Below are positions 34,636-43,663 of a stretch of 64,000 nucleotides of DNA, piece after piece. The position numbers and the translations under genes were made by a program. The notes under the pieces were generated by a model, which ran no database searches, had not been told where the DNA came from, and saw only the letters and a program-made list of their open reading frames with translations. This stretch comes from Vicinamibacterales bacterium (lineage in GTDB: Bacteria; Acidobacteriota; Vicinamibacteria; Vicinamibacterales; UBA8438). The stretch spans positions 1-64,000 of the forward strand of contig CATQHX010000077.1 of NCBI GenBank assembly GCA_958296065.1. Reading direction: 5' to 3'. Each line of letters starts with the position of its first letter. Positions within the stretch are counted from its first letter, which is position 1.

Positions 34636-35781
34636 ATGCCGATGACCGTCATCCGCTTGCGTTCGCTGCTCGCAACGTGCGTCTTCCTGCTCATCGCCGC
34701 GGGCCAGCCGCCCGTCGACGGCACCGTCGCGCCGTCGACGGCGAGCGCCTCCCAGCCGGCTTCGATACCGGCGTTCCAGGTCGACCCCTTCTGGCCGCAG
34801 GAGCTCCCCGGCGACTGGCTCCTTGGCAACGTCGTCGGCGTCGCCACCGATTCGAGCGACAACGTCTGGATCATCCACCGGCCGAACAGCCAGCGAGGGG
34901 CGGAGAACACCCCGCCGGTGATCGCCTTCGACCCCGCCGGCGCCGTCGTCCATGCCTGGGGCGGCCCCGGCGAGGGCTACGACTGGGGGACCCAGACGCA
35001 CGGCATCCACGTCGATCACCAGGACAACGTCTGGGTCGGCTTCGGCGGCGGGCTCCCCTACGACCTGTCGAGCCACGCCACGACCGACAACGCACACGTC
35101 CTGAAGTTCACCCCGGAGGGCGAGTTCCTGCTGCAGATCGGCGACTTCGGGCGGGGCACCGAAGGCAGCGGCAGCACCGAGTTCCTCGGTCAACCGACCG
35201 ACGTCTTCGTCGACCCCGCTAGCCACGAGGTCTACATCAGCGACGGCTACACGAACCGGCGGGTGATCGTCTTCGACGCAAACACGGGAGCGTACAGGCG
35301 GCACTGGAGCGCCTACGGTAATCCGCCCGACGACGGGCCGCAGCCCCGCTTCACACGGGATGGACCGCCGCCGCAGCAGTTCAACACGCCGCACTGCGTC
35401 GGCCGCGCCGCGGACGGCCGGGTCTACGTCTGCGACCGCGGAAATCAGCGGCTGCAGGTGTTCGAGCCGGACGGCACATTCGCGAGAGAAGCGCTGATCG
35501 GGGCGGAGTTGCGCAACGGAACCGTCGGCGGCACGCCGTGGGACCTGGCGTTCTCACGCGATCCGGAGCAGAGTTTCATCCTGGTAGCGGACGGCGGCAA
35601 CCACGCCGTCCACACGCTGTCGCGCTCGACGCTCGAAGTGGTAGCCACTTTCGGCCGCCGCGGGCGGTGGGCCGGGCAGTTCGAATCGCCCCACAGTCTG
35701 GCCGTCGACTCGCGGGGCAACCTGTTCGTCGGCGAGACCCTCGACGGCCGCCGCGTCCAGAAGTTCGCGCCGGCCAACTGA
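34636..35781 (+). CDS. Secreted NHL-repeat six-bladed propeller protein
   Basis: A 381-residue protein with a signal peptide (about 1-24). NHL-type blades are visible as GVATDSSDNVWI, GIHVDHQDNVWV, DVFVDPASHEVYISDGY, CVGRAADGRVYVCDRGN and SLAVDSRGNLFVGE. The family resembles peptidyl-glycine lyase-like propellers. In animals a PHM-type copper monooxygenase works with an NHL-propeller lyase, so this neighbour of a copper monooxygenase may process its product; that is inference from context. The ATG six bases downstream is an alternative start. It follows the monooxygenase gene by 53 bases. Confidence 0.82.
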   Translation: MPMTVIRLRSLLATCVFLLIAAGQPPVDGTVAPSTASASQPASIPAFQVDPFWPQELPGDWLLGNVVGVATDSSDNVWIIHRPNSQRGAENTPPVIAFDPAGAVVHAWGGPGEGYDWGTQTHGIHVDHQDNVWVGFGGGLPYDLSSHATTDNAHVLKFTPEGEFLLQIGDFGRGTEGSGSTEFLGQPTDVFVDPASHEVYISDGYTNRRVIVFDANTGAYRRHWSAYGNPPDDGPQPRFTRDGPPPQQFNTPHCVGRAADGRVYVCDRGNQRLQVFEPDGTFAREALIGAELRNGTVGGTPWDLAFSRDPEQSFILVADGGNHAVHTLSRSTLEVVATFGRRGRWAGQFESPHSLAVDSRGNLFVGETLDGRRVQKFAPAN

Positions 35782-36025
35782 GTTCAATCGCGGCGCACGG
35801 GCCAAGAAGCTCTCTCGACGAGATACCTCGAGCACCCTGGAGGATTTCCCCCGAAAGCCCTACAGACCTGCGAGCTCGCGCAGCATCGTCGAATTCAACG
35901 TACTGGACTCCCTCCGAGCGACCAACCAGACCATCGTCACACCCCGCCTCAAAAAGCGCGTCGATCAGCCCATCTTCCTGCACGTCCGGTCCGTCGACGA
36001 TCAACGTGAAATGGTGGATCGGCAT
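35576..36025 (-). CDS. Small conserved protein with decayed C-terminus
   Basis: The first 45 residues are well formed: MPIHHFTLIVDGPDVQED, then LIDALFEAGCDDGLVGRSEG and VQYVEFD, with a GGAGGAG upstream of the ATG. This start is typical of a small conserved hypothetical protein. Beyond EFD the frame becomes Arg-rich and runs antisense into the end of the NHL gene, to a stop at 35576. The C-terminal half is probably lost to a frameshift or deletion, so it may be a pseudogene. Confidence 0.45.
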   Translation of the reverse strand: MPIHHFTLIVDGPDVQEDGLIDALFEAGCDDGLVGRSEGVQYVEFDDAARARRSVGLSGEILQGARGISSRELLGPCAAIELSWPARTSGRGGRRGSRRRTGCPASRRPDCGAIRTARPTARGGRKWLPLRASSATACGRRGCRRPLPG

Positions 36026-36079
36026 CCTACCGCTCCTCCCGCGTCCAGGTGTGCGGACTGCTGAACGGATGTCCGCCTG

Positions 36080-36772
36080 TCAGCCGGCCTTCCGCCCCAC
36101 CACGACCGTCATTCCCACCTCGCGCCACACGCACTCGGTGCCGAAGCCGGCCGACGCGACGGCCGCCAGCTCTTGCTCCAGCGGGAAGTAGGTGTCCTCC
36201 TCCGCCCACTCCTCGAAGTGCTGGAACGCCCGCTCCCGGGCGATGCCTTGGCTGACCATGTGGTCGGCCCAGGCGCTCCAGATCGCCTCGCTCGCGGCCG
36301 GTTCGGCCGGCATGATCGCGTCGGCGTTGACGAAGACGCCGCCCGGCTCGAGCGCGTCGTGGATCCGCCGGTACAGCGCCCGCTTGGCCTCCAGCGTCGG
36401 CACGTGGTGCAGCGCCAGCGACGCCGCGGCACCGCTGCAACGCGGCAACGCCCCAAGGAAAGACCCTTCAGTGAAGCGTACGCGGCCGCCAAACCGTCCC
36501 AGCCGTGTCCGGGCCTGCGCGAGCATCTCCCGGTCCACGTCGATGAGCTCGACCGTCCCGCTATCTCCAGACCGGAGAATCGCTTCGGCGAGGGCACCGG
36601 ACCCTCCGCCCAGGTCAATCATCAGACCCGAGGCCACCGGCGCCAGCTCGAGCGCGACGACGCCGAGCATCGCCTCGTAACCGGGAATGAACTGGCGAAT
36701 CGTCGCGTCGTAGGCGTCAACGGCGACGCGGAGGTGACGGCGGACGGAGTGAGTGGCAGTGTCTTCCGTCAT
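36080..36772 (-). CDS. Class I SAM-dependent methyltransferase
   Basis: A 230-residue cytoplasmic methyltransferase. The SAM-binding motif I is LMIDLGGGSGALAEAIL (about residues 50-66), followed by an acidic motif II (VELIDVDREML), a motif near GSFLGALP, and SLALHHVPTLEAKRAL. The C-terminal part has GVFVNADAIMPAEP and a helical lid, a pattern of small-molecule methyltransferases related to UbiE or tRNA-modifying CmoA. The substrate cannot be told. It lies alone between the decayed gene and the Uma2 remnant. Confidence 0.8.
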   Translation of the reverse strand: MTEDTATHSVRRHLRVAVDAYDATIRQFIPGYEAMLGVVALELAPVASGLMIDLGGGSGALAEAILRSGDSGTVELIDVDREMLAQARTRLGRFGGRVRFTEGSFLGALPRCSGAAASLALHHVPTLEAKRALYRRIHDALEPGGVFVNADAIMPAEPAASEAIWSAWADHMVSQGIARERAFQHFEEWAEEDTYFPLEQELAAVASAGFGTECVWREVGMTVVVGRKAG

Positions 36773-36839
36773 TGCGCGAGGTCATCCGCAGGCCGACATC
36801 ATGGCGTGAGCCCGAGATGCCCCCCGGCAGGCCGACCGC

Positions 36840-37064
36840 TTACGGCATGAGCCCGAAGATGTCGGTAACGGGGAGACGGAAACCTGGAAACAACGGCTCG
36901 CCATCCAGCATGTCGGATCTCTCGAGTCGTCGCGGCGCGCCGTCCGGCTCATGGATCTCGACCACCACTCGCTTCAGGTCGACTACCCAGACGAGGCGCG
37001 TGCCGGCGGCGAGCCACCGTTGGCCCGGAACGGGCAGCGACGAGGCCGGCGCACCGGGATTCAT
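36840..37064 (-). pseudogene. C-terminal remnant of a Uma2-family (DUF820) endonuclease-like protein
   Basis: The 74 codons match the end of Uma2 proteins: YL/WLAAGTRLVWVVDLKRV, VVEIHEPDGAP, and LDGEPLFPGFRLPVTDIF. The first two thirds of the family, including most of the PD-(D/E)xK core, is missing; upstream sequence belongs to the 3' end of the neighbouring secreted-protein gene. It is therefore a truncated relic, though its own ATG could allow a short product. Confidence 0.6.
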
Positions 37065-37079
37065 GGGTGACCGTTGCGC

Positions 37080-37979
37080 TCACGGCGTGACGGTAACGGT
37101 GACAGCGGTCATCGTGGCCAGCCCTCCGTCGTGGGCGATGCCGCGCAGCACGTAGGTGCCCGGCTCGGCGAAGGTCGCCTTGGCGATCCAGCGGCCGTCC
37201 TCCGGCGCCTCCGGCGTCTCCCAACCCGGCGACCAGGGTGAGCCGCCGGTGTCTCGAGTGTCCTCCCAGACTTTCGTCTGAGGCGGATCGAACGTCACGG
37301 CTCCCGCGCCGCGATAGACGAACCACGAGAAGCGGTGACCCGTCGCGGTGTCGGTGGTTATACGGCCGGGGTCGCGCGGGTTCGACGGCGGCATCGCACG
37401 GGCGCGCGGCTTGCCGTCGTCGGTGGAGACGGCGACCAGAGTCACCGGTTCTCCAACCTTCGTCGTGCGCTCGGCGGCCCCTTCGATCTCGAGCCTGGGC
37501 GCCTGATTGTCGGCCAGCTCGGGCGTCGTCGCGGCGGCACCGCCCGCCCCGTAGTTGGCCTGGATGACGAGATCGTCGATGAAGTAGTCTCGCCTCAGGC
37601 TGGCGTACGCACGCCCGGTCTGCCCGTGCGTCGTGAGGGTCCAGATCAGTTCCTTGTCGCCGAAGTCGGCCGGAACCCGGATGCGGAAGACGAAGCGGTT
37701 CCGACGCGGATAGAAGTGCGTCGGCTGCCCCTGATCCGGCCCGTCCGGCTCAATGCTGTTGTCCGGGCCGACGGGTACGTCGATCACTTCTTCCCAGTTC
37801 CGGTTCATGTAACCGAACACCAGGTTGAAGGACCCGTCGTCGTTGCGCTCCCAGCCCTCGTAGGCGGGCGCGATTGGCTGACCCGTCGCAAACGACTGCT
37901 GCGCGAGCCCGCTCGACGGCACGATTGCCAAGGCCGCGGCCACCGTCGCCGCTGACCCGAAACGGAACGTACGGCTCAT
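37080..37979 (-). CDS. Secreted beta-rich protein, paralogue of the gene at 32306
   Basis: A 299-residue exported protein (signal about 1-26, cleavage near GLAQQ). It shares with its paralogue the openings PAYEGWERNDDGSFNLVFGY and NRNWEEVIDVPVGPDN, the QPTHFYPRRNRF string and the terminal Ig-like FAEPGTYVLRGIAHDGG. It has a longer central region (about 195-250) rich in Asp, Thr and Pro. The gene lies 11 bases downstream of the second copper monooxygenase gene, so both form an operon. Function unknown. Confidence 0.75.
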   Translation of the reverse strand: MSRTFRFGSAATVAAALAIVPSSGLAQQSFATGQPIAPAYEGWERNDDGSFNLVFGYMNRNWEEVIDVPVGPDNSIEPDGPDQGQPTHFYPRRNRFVFRIRVPADFGDKELIWTLTTHGQTGRAYASLRRDYFIDDLVIQANYGAGGAAATTPELADNQAPRLEIEGAAERTTKVGEPVTLVAVSTDDGKPRARAMPPSNPRDPGRITTDTATGHRFSWFVYRGAGAVTFDPPQTKVWEDTRDTGGSPWSPGWETPEAPEDGRWIAKATFAEPGTYVLRGIAHDGGLATMTAVTVTVTP

Positions 37980-37990
37980 CGGAAAAGACC

Positions 37991-39400
37991 TCAGTTGTCG
38001 CCGTCGTCGCCGACCTCGGCTGCCTCATCCGGCACCCCGCAGGTCAGACAGCCGATATCGGGCTCGCCGCCGGCCTCGATCACCGCCTCCCGCAGGGCGA
38101 CCTCCTGGGCGAACTCCTCGTCGTCCAGATAGATGGCCTGCATCAGGTTGATGAACATGTTGTCCACCGACCTATGCCCGGAACCGGACCAGTTGCGTGG
38201 ATCGACCACGTTCGGGTTGGTGGGCGAGTTGTCGAAGTACCCGGTCAGGTGCAGGATCGTCCCCTTCGGCAGCAGCGGGGCGGCCTCGTCGGCGTACTTG
38301 TAGACGCGCACCCAGTTGTGGTCGTAGCCGGCGCAGTTGAGAGTCTGCACCGAGGTGCCCCAGACGGCCTCCAGGCACATCCGGATGCCGGGCGCATGCA
38401 TATGCGGCTCGAAGACGCTGATCTTGGCGTTCTCCGGCAGCGTGAAGTAGGCGTCTGCGCGCTGGTCGGCCTCCATCGGACGGATGTCGAGGTCCGGGCC
38501 GTTGCCGAAGAAGAGCAACTGCATCTCCTTCTCGGGCTCGTACCCTTTCGGGTGGAACTTGAAGGCGACATCGATGTGGGCGCGGGTGTCGGTGCCGTTC
38601 GCATGCAGGTGCGTGGTCGGGAAGAGCAGGGTGGACCCCGCTTCGAGCAGCCGGCCCGCTTTCTCGTCGAACACGTCCGCGTTGCGGCCGACCTCGTGGA
38701 CCGGCCAGGTGCGCGGCGGACCCTGCGGATCGCCGTCCTCGCCCGTCACGAGGCTGTACAGGGCCGAGTGGTGCACGATGAAGAGCCCGCCGACGGTGTC
38801 GGACCGCACGCCGCGCTGCAGGTCGTTGCGCTCCTTGTACTCGATGGCCGCCACGTAGCGGTCCTCGGTCAGTCCCGTCTCCGATGTCCCCAGGCTGCCC
38901 CACCAGTCCGGCGCGTTGCCCTCGATCTCGAAGGCGGGCGACGAGACGACCAGATCGGGCTCGCCGATCTCCCACTCGTCCACATCGATGAACGGCGGCG
39001 GCTCCGGCATGTCGGCCGGATCGCCTTGCGGAGCGCCGTTGTCGGCCCAGCGGGCAATCGTCGCGACCTCGTCGTCGCTCAGCGACCAGTCGTCCTTGAA
39101 GTGCTGGATACCGATGTTCTTCTCGATGTACCACGGCGGCATGACGCCCGGCTTGTCGCGCAACCCTGTGCGGTACTTGATGGCGCGCGCCCAGGGCCGC
39201 ACCTCTTCGTACGAGATGAGCGACATCGGTGCGAGGGAGCTCGGGCGGTGGCACGTCTGGCAGCTCCGCTGCAGGATCGGTGCGATATCCCGGCTGAACG
39301 TCGGGTCGTCGGGAACAGCGCCGGCACTCGCGGGGAGAGGTGCGGCGAGCGCGACGAGCGCGGCAAGGCCGCAGAAACCAACCAGCTTCGAAGTCGTCAT
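37991..39400 (-). CDS. Exported cytochrome c / copper monooxygenase-like protein (second copy)
   Basis: A protein of 469 residues; the ATG at 39400 is preferred over a GTG 15 bases upstream because GTGAGGA then sits at proper distance. Signal peptide about 1-28. The haem motif CQTCH follows ILQRS, then APMSLISYEEVRPWA. Copper-site candidates are the HH in IVHHSALYSL, THLHANGTD, and HMH in EPHMHAPGIRM. An extra cysteine pair near the C-terminus (CLTCG) is absent from the paralogue at 33248 and may bind metal or form a disulphide. It is transcribed together with the secreted protein at 37080. Confidence 0.8.
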   Translation of the reverse strand: MTTSKLVGFCGLAALVALAAPLPASAGAVPDDPTFSRDIAPILQRSCQTCHRPSSLAPMSLISYEEVRPWARAIKYRTGLRDKPGVMPPWYIEKNIGIQHFKDDWSLSDDEVATIARWADNGAPQGDPADMPEPPPFIDVDEWEIGEPDLVVSSPAFEIEGNAPDWWGSLGTSETGLTEDRYVAAIEYKERNDLQRGVRSDTVGGLFIVHHSALYSLVTGEDGDPQGPPRTWPVHEVGRNADVFDEKAGRLLEAGSTLLFPTTHLHANGTDTRAHIDVAFKFHPKGYEPEKEMQLLFFGNGPDLDIRPMEADQRADAYFTLPENAKISVFEPHMHAPGIRMCLEAVWGTSVQTLNCAGYDHNWVRVYKYADEAAPLLPKGTILHLTGYFDNSPTNPNVVDPRNWSGSGHRSVDNMFINLMQAIYLDDEEFAQEVALREAVIEAGGEPDIGCLTCGVPDEAAEVGDDGDN

Positions 39401-39443
39401 GGTACGAATCCTCACTCGTGTTCGCGGGACAAGGACAATTTTC

Positions 39444-39449
39444 AGTATA
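39444..39449 (-). promoter_or_regulatory. Putative -10 element (TATACT) of the monooxygenase operon
   Basis: On the minus strand TATACT lies 43 bases before the ATG at 39400, in a short A+T-rich patch. It would give a leader of about 37 bases containing the ribosome binding site. No clear -35 box. Confidence 0.4.
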
Positions 39450-39500
39450 CCGCACGCCCGGCCGGCGGCCCGCGGCGGGGTGCGGCACGCCCAAACCGGC

Positions 39501-39529
39501 TGGAACTTGTATCGCCGCTACGGTAGCAT
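39501..39529 (+). promoter_or_regulatory. Putative promoter of the cassette C ankyrin gene
   Basis: TGGAAC (39501-39506) and TAGCAT (39524-39529) are 17 bases apart. The same TAGCAT -10 sequence serves the cassette A ankyrin gene at 8720. The ATG at 39542 is 12 bases beyond it. Confidence 0.45.
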
Positions 39530-39541
39530 GCCAGACGTACC

Positions 39542-41212
39542 ATGATGATCCAATTCTCCCGCTCGGCGCCGGTGGTTTGCGCCTTGGCTCTGGCGGCAGC
39601 CGGTCCCTCGCCGGCAGCGGGCAATTACCTGGGGATTGCCGGTTCGCCGCACGGGTCGCGTGCGGCCGGGACCGCCGAGGCTCGGGCTGCCGGCGGCGAG
39701 ACCGTGCGAGCCGACCCGCGGCTCGCCGACGCGGCGCAACACCGGGACATCGAGACGGTGCGAGCGCTGATCGAAGGGAGCCTTGATATCGATGCGCCGC
39801 AGGCGGACGGCGCGACGGCTCTGGCGTGGGCGGTTCACTGGGACGACCTCGCGATGGCCGACCTGCTGCTGGGCGCCGGCGCCGATGTGAACATCGCCAA
39901 CGACCTGGGCGTGACGCCGCTGATGCTCGCCAGCCGGAACGGCAGCGCGCCGATGGTGGAGCTGCTCCTGCAGGCCGGCGCAGATCCGAACGCCGTCCGT
40001 CCGGCAGGCGGAACCGCGCTCATGATGGCCGCTCGCTCGGGCAACCCGACCGTGCTGCGACGTCTGATCGCGGCGGGAGCCGACGTCGACGCGGCAACCG
40101 GCGGCGGGCATACGGCTCTGATGTGGGCGGTCGCGGAGCGCCACGTACGGGCGGTGAACCTCTTCGCGGAAATCGGGGCGGACCTGCACACACGCACCGC
40201 CGTGCACACGCCGCCTGGGCGGACCATCGTACGCGACGCGAAGGTGCTGAGCCGCTTCGAAGCGGTCAATCCGGCCGCGCTGCCGCGGGATGGAGATCGG
40301 GACCCGCCCCGGGCCGAGGGTGGATTCACGCCGCTGCTCTACGCGGTCCTGGCCGGCGAGCCGCGGATCGCAAGCGTGCTGCTGGCCGCCGGCGCCGACG
40401 TCGACGACGCCGGACCCGACGGGGTCACCGCCCTGATGCTCGCGCTGATCAAGCGCCACGAGGAAATAGCCCTCCTCCTGCTCAAGGCGGGCGCCAACCC
40501 GAATCCGTCCGAAGCCGGATTCACCGCGCTGCATCTGGCGAGCGCCACCGGCAGCCCGGCCGTGGCCGAGGCGCTGCTGGCCCGGGGGGCGGATCCGAAC
40601 GCCCGCCTCGAACGGCCGCAACGGCTTACGAACTCCTTCGAGATCGGCGTCTTCACGTCGCCCGGCTCGGGTCGCCTGACCCAGATCGGCTCCACGCCGT
40701 TCATCGTCGCGGCCAAGTCGGCCGACGCGCGGATGATGCGGCTCCTGGCCGCGGCCGGGGCCGACCCGTATCTGACGACCGACGACGGGACGACCGCCCT
40801 GATGCTGGCGGCGGGGCTCGGCAAGCGCGCCGCGACCGACATCACCTACTACGACTGGACCGAACAGAAGGCGGTCGAGGCGCTCGCGGCCGGGCTGGAG
40901 CTTGGCCTCGACGTCAACGCGGCCAACGCGCATGGCGAGACCGCGCTACACGCGGCCGCCTACCACAACGCGAATCCCGTCATCGACTTTCTCGTCGCCA
41001 ACGGGGCGCACATCGACGCGCTCAACGCCGCCGAGCAGACGCCGTTGCGCCTCGCCGAGGGGCACCTCATCTGTTGCACCACCTTCGTGCGGCACGCGGA
41101 GGCGGCCGCCCGGCTGCGGGAGCTGGGGGCCGACCCGGAAGCGGGCATTCAACTGACCTTCGGGCTGACGAACTACGGTGACGAAGGCGCTCCGCACGCG
41201 CCGCGTCCCTGA
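39542..41212 (+). CDS. Secreted ankyrin-repeat protein (cassette C)
   Basis: A 556-residue protein with an N-terminal signal (about 1-26). About eleven ankyrin repeats start at residue 58 with DADGATALAWAVHWDD-like sequence and repeats of the LLxAGADxN type. Two insertions interrupt the array: about 225-262 (THTPPGRTIVRDAK region) and about 360-385. The C-terminal repeats contain a CC pair (LICCTTFVRHAEAA). Unlike cassettes A, B and D, this gene is first in its operon; the DUF1592 gene begins 11 bases after its stop. Confidence 0.88.
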   Translation: MMIQFSRSAPVVCALALAAAGPSPAAGNYLGIAGSPHGSRAAGTAEARAAGGETVRADPRLADAAQHRDIETVRALIEGSLDIDAPQADGATALAWAVHWDDLAMADLLLGAGADVNIANDLGVTPLMLASRNGSAPMVELLLQAGADPNAVRPAGGTALMMAARSGNPTVLRRLIAAGADVDAATGGGHTALMWAVAERHVRAVNLFAEIGADLHTRTAVHTPPGRTIVRDAKVLSRFEAVNPAALPRDGDRDPPRAEGGFTPLLYAVLAGEPRIASVLLAAGADVDDAGPDGVTALMLALIKRHEEIALLLLKAGANPNPSEAGFTALHLASATGSPAVAEALLARGADPNARLERPQRLTNSFEIGVFTSPGSGRLTQIGSTPFIVAAKSADARMMRLLAAAGADPYLTTDDGTTALMLAAGLGKRAATDITYYDWTEQKAVEALAAGLELGLDVNAANAHGETALHAAAYHNANPVIDFLVANGAHIDALNAAEQTPLRLAEGHLICCTTFVRHAEAAARLRELGADPEAGIQLTFGLTNYGDEGAPHAPRP

Positions 41213-41223
41213 GACGGGACGGG

Positions 41224-43614
41224 ATGATGAAGACGACGCGATTGAAGGGGCGGGCGGTGGTCGCCGCAGGCGTTGCCGGCATCCTGGGCCTGGCAATCAC
41301 GAGCCCCGCGCGGGCTCAGCACGGCGCGGATGCCTCGACAACCGCCGCCGAGGCCCGCACCCTGCTCGACCGCTACTGCGTCACCTGCCACAACGATCGG
41401 CTCCGCACGGCCGGTCTGGCACTGGATACGGTCGATCCCGGACAGGTCTCCGACGCCCCGGACATCTGGGAGAAGGTGGTGCGAAAGCTCCGCACCGGGA
41501 TGATGCCGCCGGCACCGCGGCCGCGCCCGGACGCAGCCACCTATGCCGGAATCGTCGGCTACCTCGAGACCGCCCTCGACCGCGCCGCCGACGCCAGCCC
41601 CGATCCGGGCCGGCCGGCGGTGCAGCGACTCAACCGCACGGAGTATGCCAACGCCATTCGCGATCTGCTGGCGCTGGAGGTCGACGGCCGGACCCTGCTG
41701 CCCGCGGACGAATCGGGCTACGGCTTCGACAACATCGGCGACGTGCTGTCCGTCTCCCCGGGGCTGCTCGAACGCTACCTGCTGGCCGCCGCGAAGATCA
41801 GCCGCCGGGCGGTCGGTGACCCGACGCTCCGGCCGGACACCGCCGTCTACAAGACGTCGCCGCTGCTCGCCCAGGACGGCCGGGTCAGCGAGGACCTGCC
41901 GTTCGGCTCCCGCGGCGGGCTCGCGGCACGCCATCACTTTCCCCTCGACGCGGAGTACGAGCTCCGGGTGGCCCTGCGGGGCCGGGCGCGCGCCGGACAC
42001 CGGCTCGAGGTGCGTCTGGATCGCGAGCGCGTCGCGTCCTTCGACCTGGGACTCAGAACCCCGCTGGCCGTACGGATCGCTGTCGCGGCGGGCACGCGAC
42101 TGCTCGGCGCCTCCTTCATCGAGGAGATCGGCCGCTCGCTGCCGGTCGACGGACGCCCCGCGCCACCCCCGATCACGAGCTTCGCGTTCACCCTGTACCC
42201 GAACGCGCCGTCCGTGGAGCGCATCGAGGTGGTGGGCCCGTTCGACGGGCGGGCGCCGGCCGACACACCGAGCAGGAAGGCCATCTTCGCCTGCACCCCG
42301 GACGGTATCGCCGAGGAGCGGCCGTGCGCCGAGCGGATCGTCGCGTCGCTCGCGCACCGCGCGTACCGGCGGCCGGTGACCGCGGCCGACACCGGCCCGC
42401 TCCTCGCCGCCTACGAGGTGGGCCGCGACGAGGGCGGCGGCTTCGACGACGGCATCCGGTGGGCCATCGAGGCGCTGCTGGTGTCGCCGAAGTTCCTCTT
42501 CCGATTCGAGCGCGACGCGGCGGACGCGATCCCCGGCCGGCCGTATCGAGTCGCCGACCTCGATCTGGCCTCCCGCCTGTCGTTCTTTCTGTGGAGCACC
42601 CTCCCGGATGACGAGCTCGTGGACCTCGCTACCCGCGGGGAACTGAACGACCCGGCCGTGCTCGAACGGCAAGTGCGGCGGATGCTCGCCGATTCCCGCT
42701 CGCAGGCGCTTGTGGAGAACTTCGCCGGCCAGTGGCTCTATCTGCGCAACCTGCGCAGCGTGACGCCCGACACCACGCGTTTTCCCGAGTTCGACGACAA
42801 CCTGCGAGAGGCGCTGCGCCAGGAAACGGAGCTGCTCTTCGGGAACCAGCTCCGGGAGGACCGCAGCGTGCACGACCTGCTGCGCGCGGACTACACCTTC
42901 GTCAACGAGCGGCTGGCACGGCACTACGGCATCCCCAACGTCTACGGAAACCACTTCCGCCGCGTCCGGCACGGCGACAACCGGCGTCCGGGCCTGCTGG
43001 GGCACGGGAGCATCCTTACGGTAACCTCCTACCCGCACCGCACGTCCCCGGTGCTGCGCGGCAAGTGGCTGCTCGAGAACCTGCTGGGCGCGCCGCCGCC
43101 GCCACCGCCTCCGGACATCCCGGAGCTCGGGGAAGACGACACCGCCGCGGCGCCGGCGACGATGCGCGAGCGGATGGCGCAGCATCGGGCCAGCCCCGCA
43201 TGCTCCACGTGTCACGCCAAGATCGACCCGCTGGGATTCGCCCTCGAGAACTTCGACGCGGTCGGACGCTGGCGGACGCGCGAGACCGGCGCGGCCGGCG
43301 CCATCGACGCTTCCGGCACGCTGCCCGACGGCGCCCCGTTCAACGGCCCCGCCGCGTTCCGCGACGCGCTGCTGCGCGAGCCCTGGGCCACCGAGTTCGC
43401 CACCACCGTCACCGAGAAGCTGATGACCTACGCGCTCGGCCGCGGGCTGGACCATCGTGACGCGCCGGCCGTTCGCCGGATCCTGCGTAGCGCCCGGGAC
43501 GACGACTACCGCTGGTCCTCGTTGATCCTCGGCATCGTCGAGAGCACCCCGTTTCAGATGCGGAGAGCGTCGGACGCCGGCGTCGCCGCGGCACCCCGGG
43601 AGGCTGCGCCATAG
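41224..43614 (+). CDS. Secreted cytochrome c-like DUF1587/1595/1592/1588/1585 protein (cassette C)
   Basis: A 796-residue paralogue of the genes at 6092 and 26193. Signal peptide about 1-31; first haem motif CVTCH at residues 52-56; DUF1587 with MPPAPRPRPDAATY and NRTEYANAIRDLLAL; a beta-rich insert that is shorter than in the other copies; DUF1595; DUF1592 (DLASRLSFFLWSTLPDDE); then DUF1588/1585 with the second haem motif CSTCH before KIDPLGFALENFDA. The DUF1552 gene follows by 49 bases, so the ATGA overlap seen in the other three cassettes is not conserved here. Confidence 0.9.
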   Translation: MMKTTRLKGRAVVAAGVAGILGLAITSPARAQHGADASTTAAEARTLLDRYCVTCHNDRLRTAGLALDTVDPGQVSDAPDIWEKVVRKLRTGMMPPAPRPRPDAATYAGIVGYLETALDRAADASPDPGRPAVQRLNRTEYANAIRDLLALEVDGRTLLPADESGYGFDNIGDVLSVSPGLLERYLLAAAKISRRAVGDPTLRPDTAVYKTSPLLAQDGRVSEDLPFGSRGGLAARHHFPLDAEYELRVALRGRARAGHRLEVRLDRERVASFDLGLRTPLAVRIAVAAGTRLLGASFIEEIGRSLPVDGRPAPPPITSFAFTLYPNAPSVERIEVVGPFDGRAPADTPSRKAIFACTPDGIAEERPCAERIVASLAHRAYRRPVTAADTGPLLAAYEVGRDEGGGFDDGIRWAIEALLVSPKFLFRFERDAADAIPGRPYRVADLDLASRLSFFLWSTLPDDELVDLATRGELNDPAVLERQVRRMLADSRSQALVENFAGQWLYLRNLRSVTPDTTRFPEFDDNLREALRQETELLFGNQLREDRSVHDLLRADYTFVNERLARHYGIPNVYGNHFRRVRHGDNRRPGLLGHGSILTVTSYPHRTSPVLRGKWLLENLLGAPPPPPPPDIPELGEDDTAAAPATMRERMAQHRASPACSTCHAKIDPLGFALENFDAVGRWRTRETGAAGAIDASGTLPDGAPFNGPAAFRDALLREPWATEFATTVTEKLMTYALGRGLDHRDAPAVRRILRSARDDDYRWSSLILGIVESTPFQMRRASDAGVAAAPREAAP

Positions 43615-43663
43615 TGCGGTGCGGGCAGTGGGTTCCGGGCAAGCGATCGAAGGGGATACGAAG

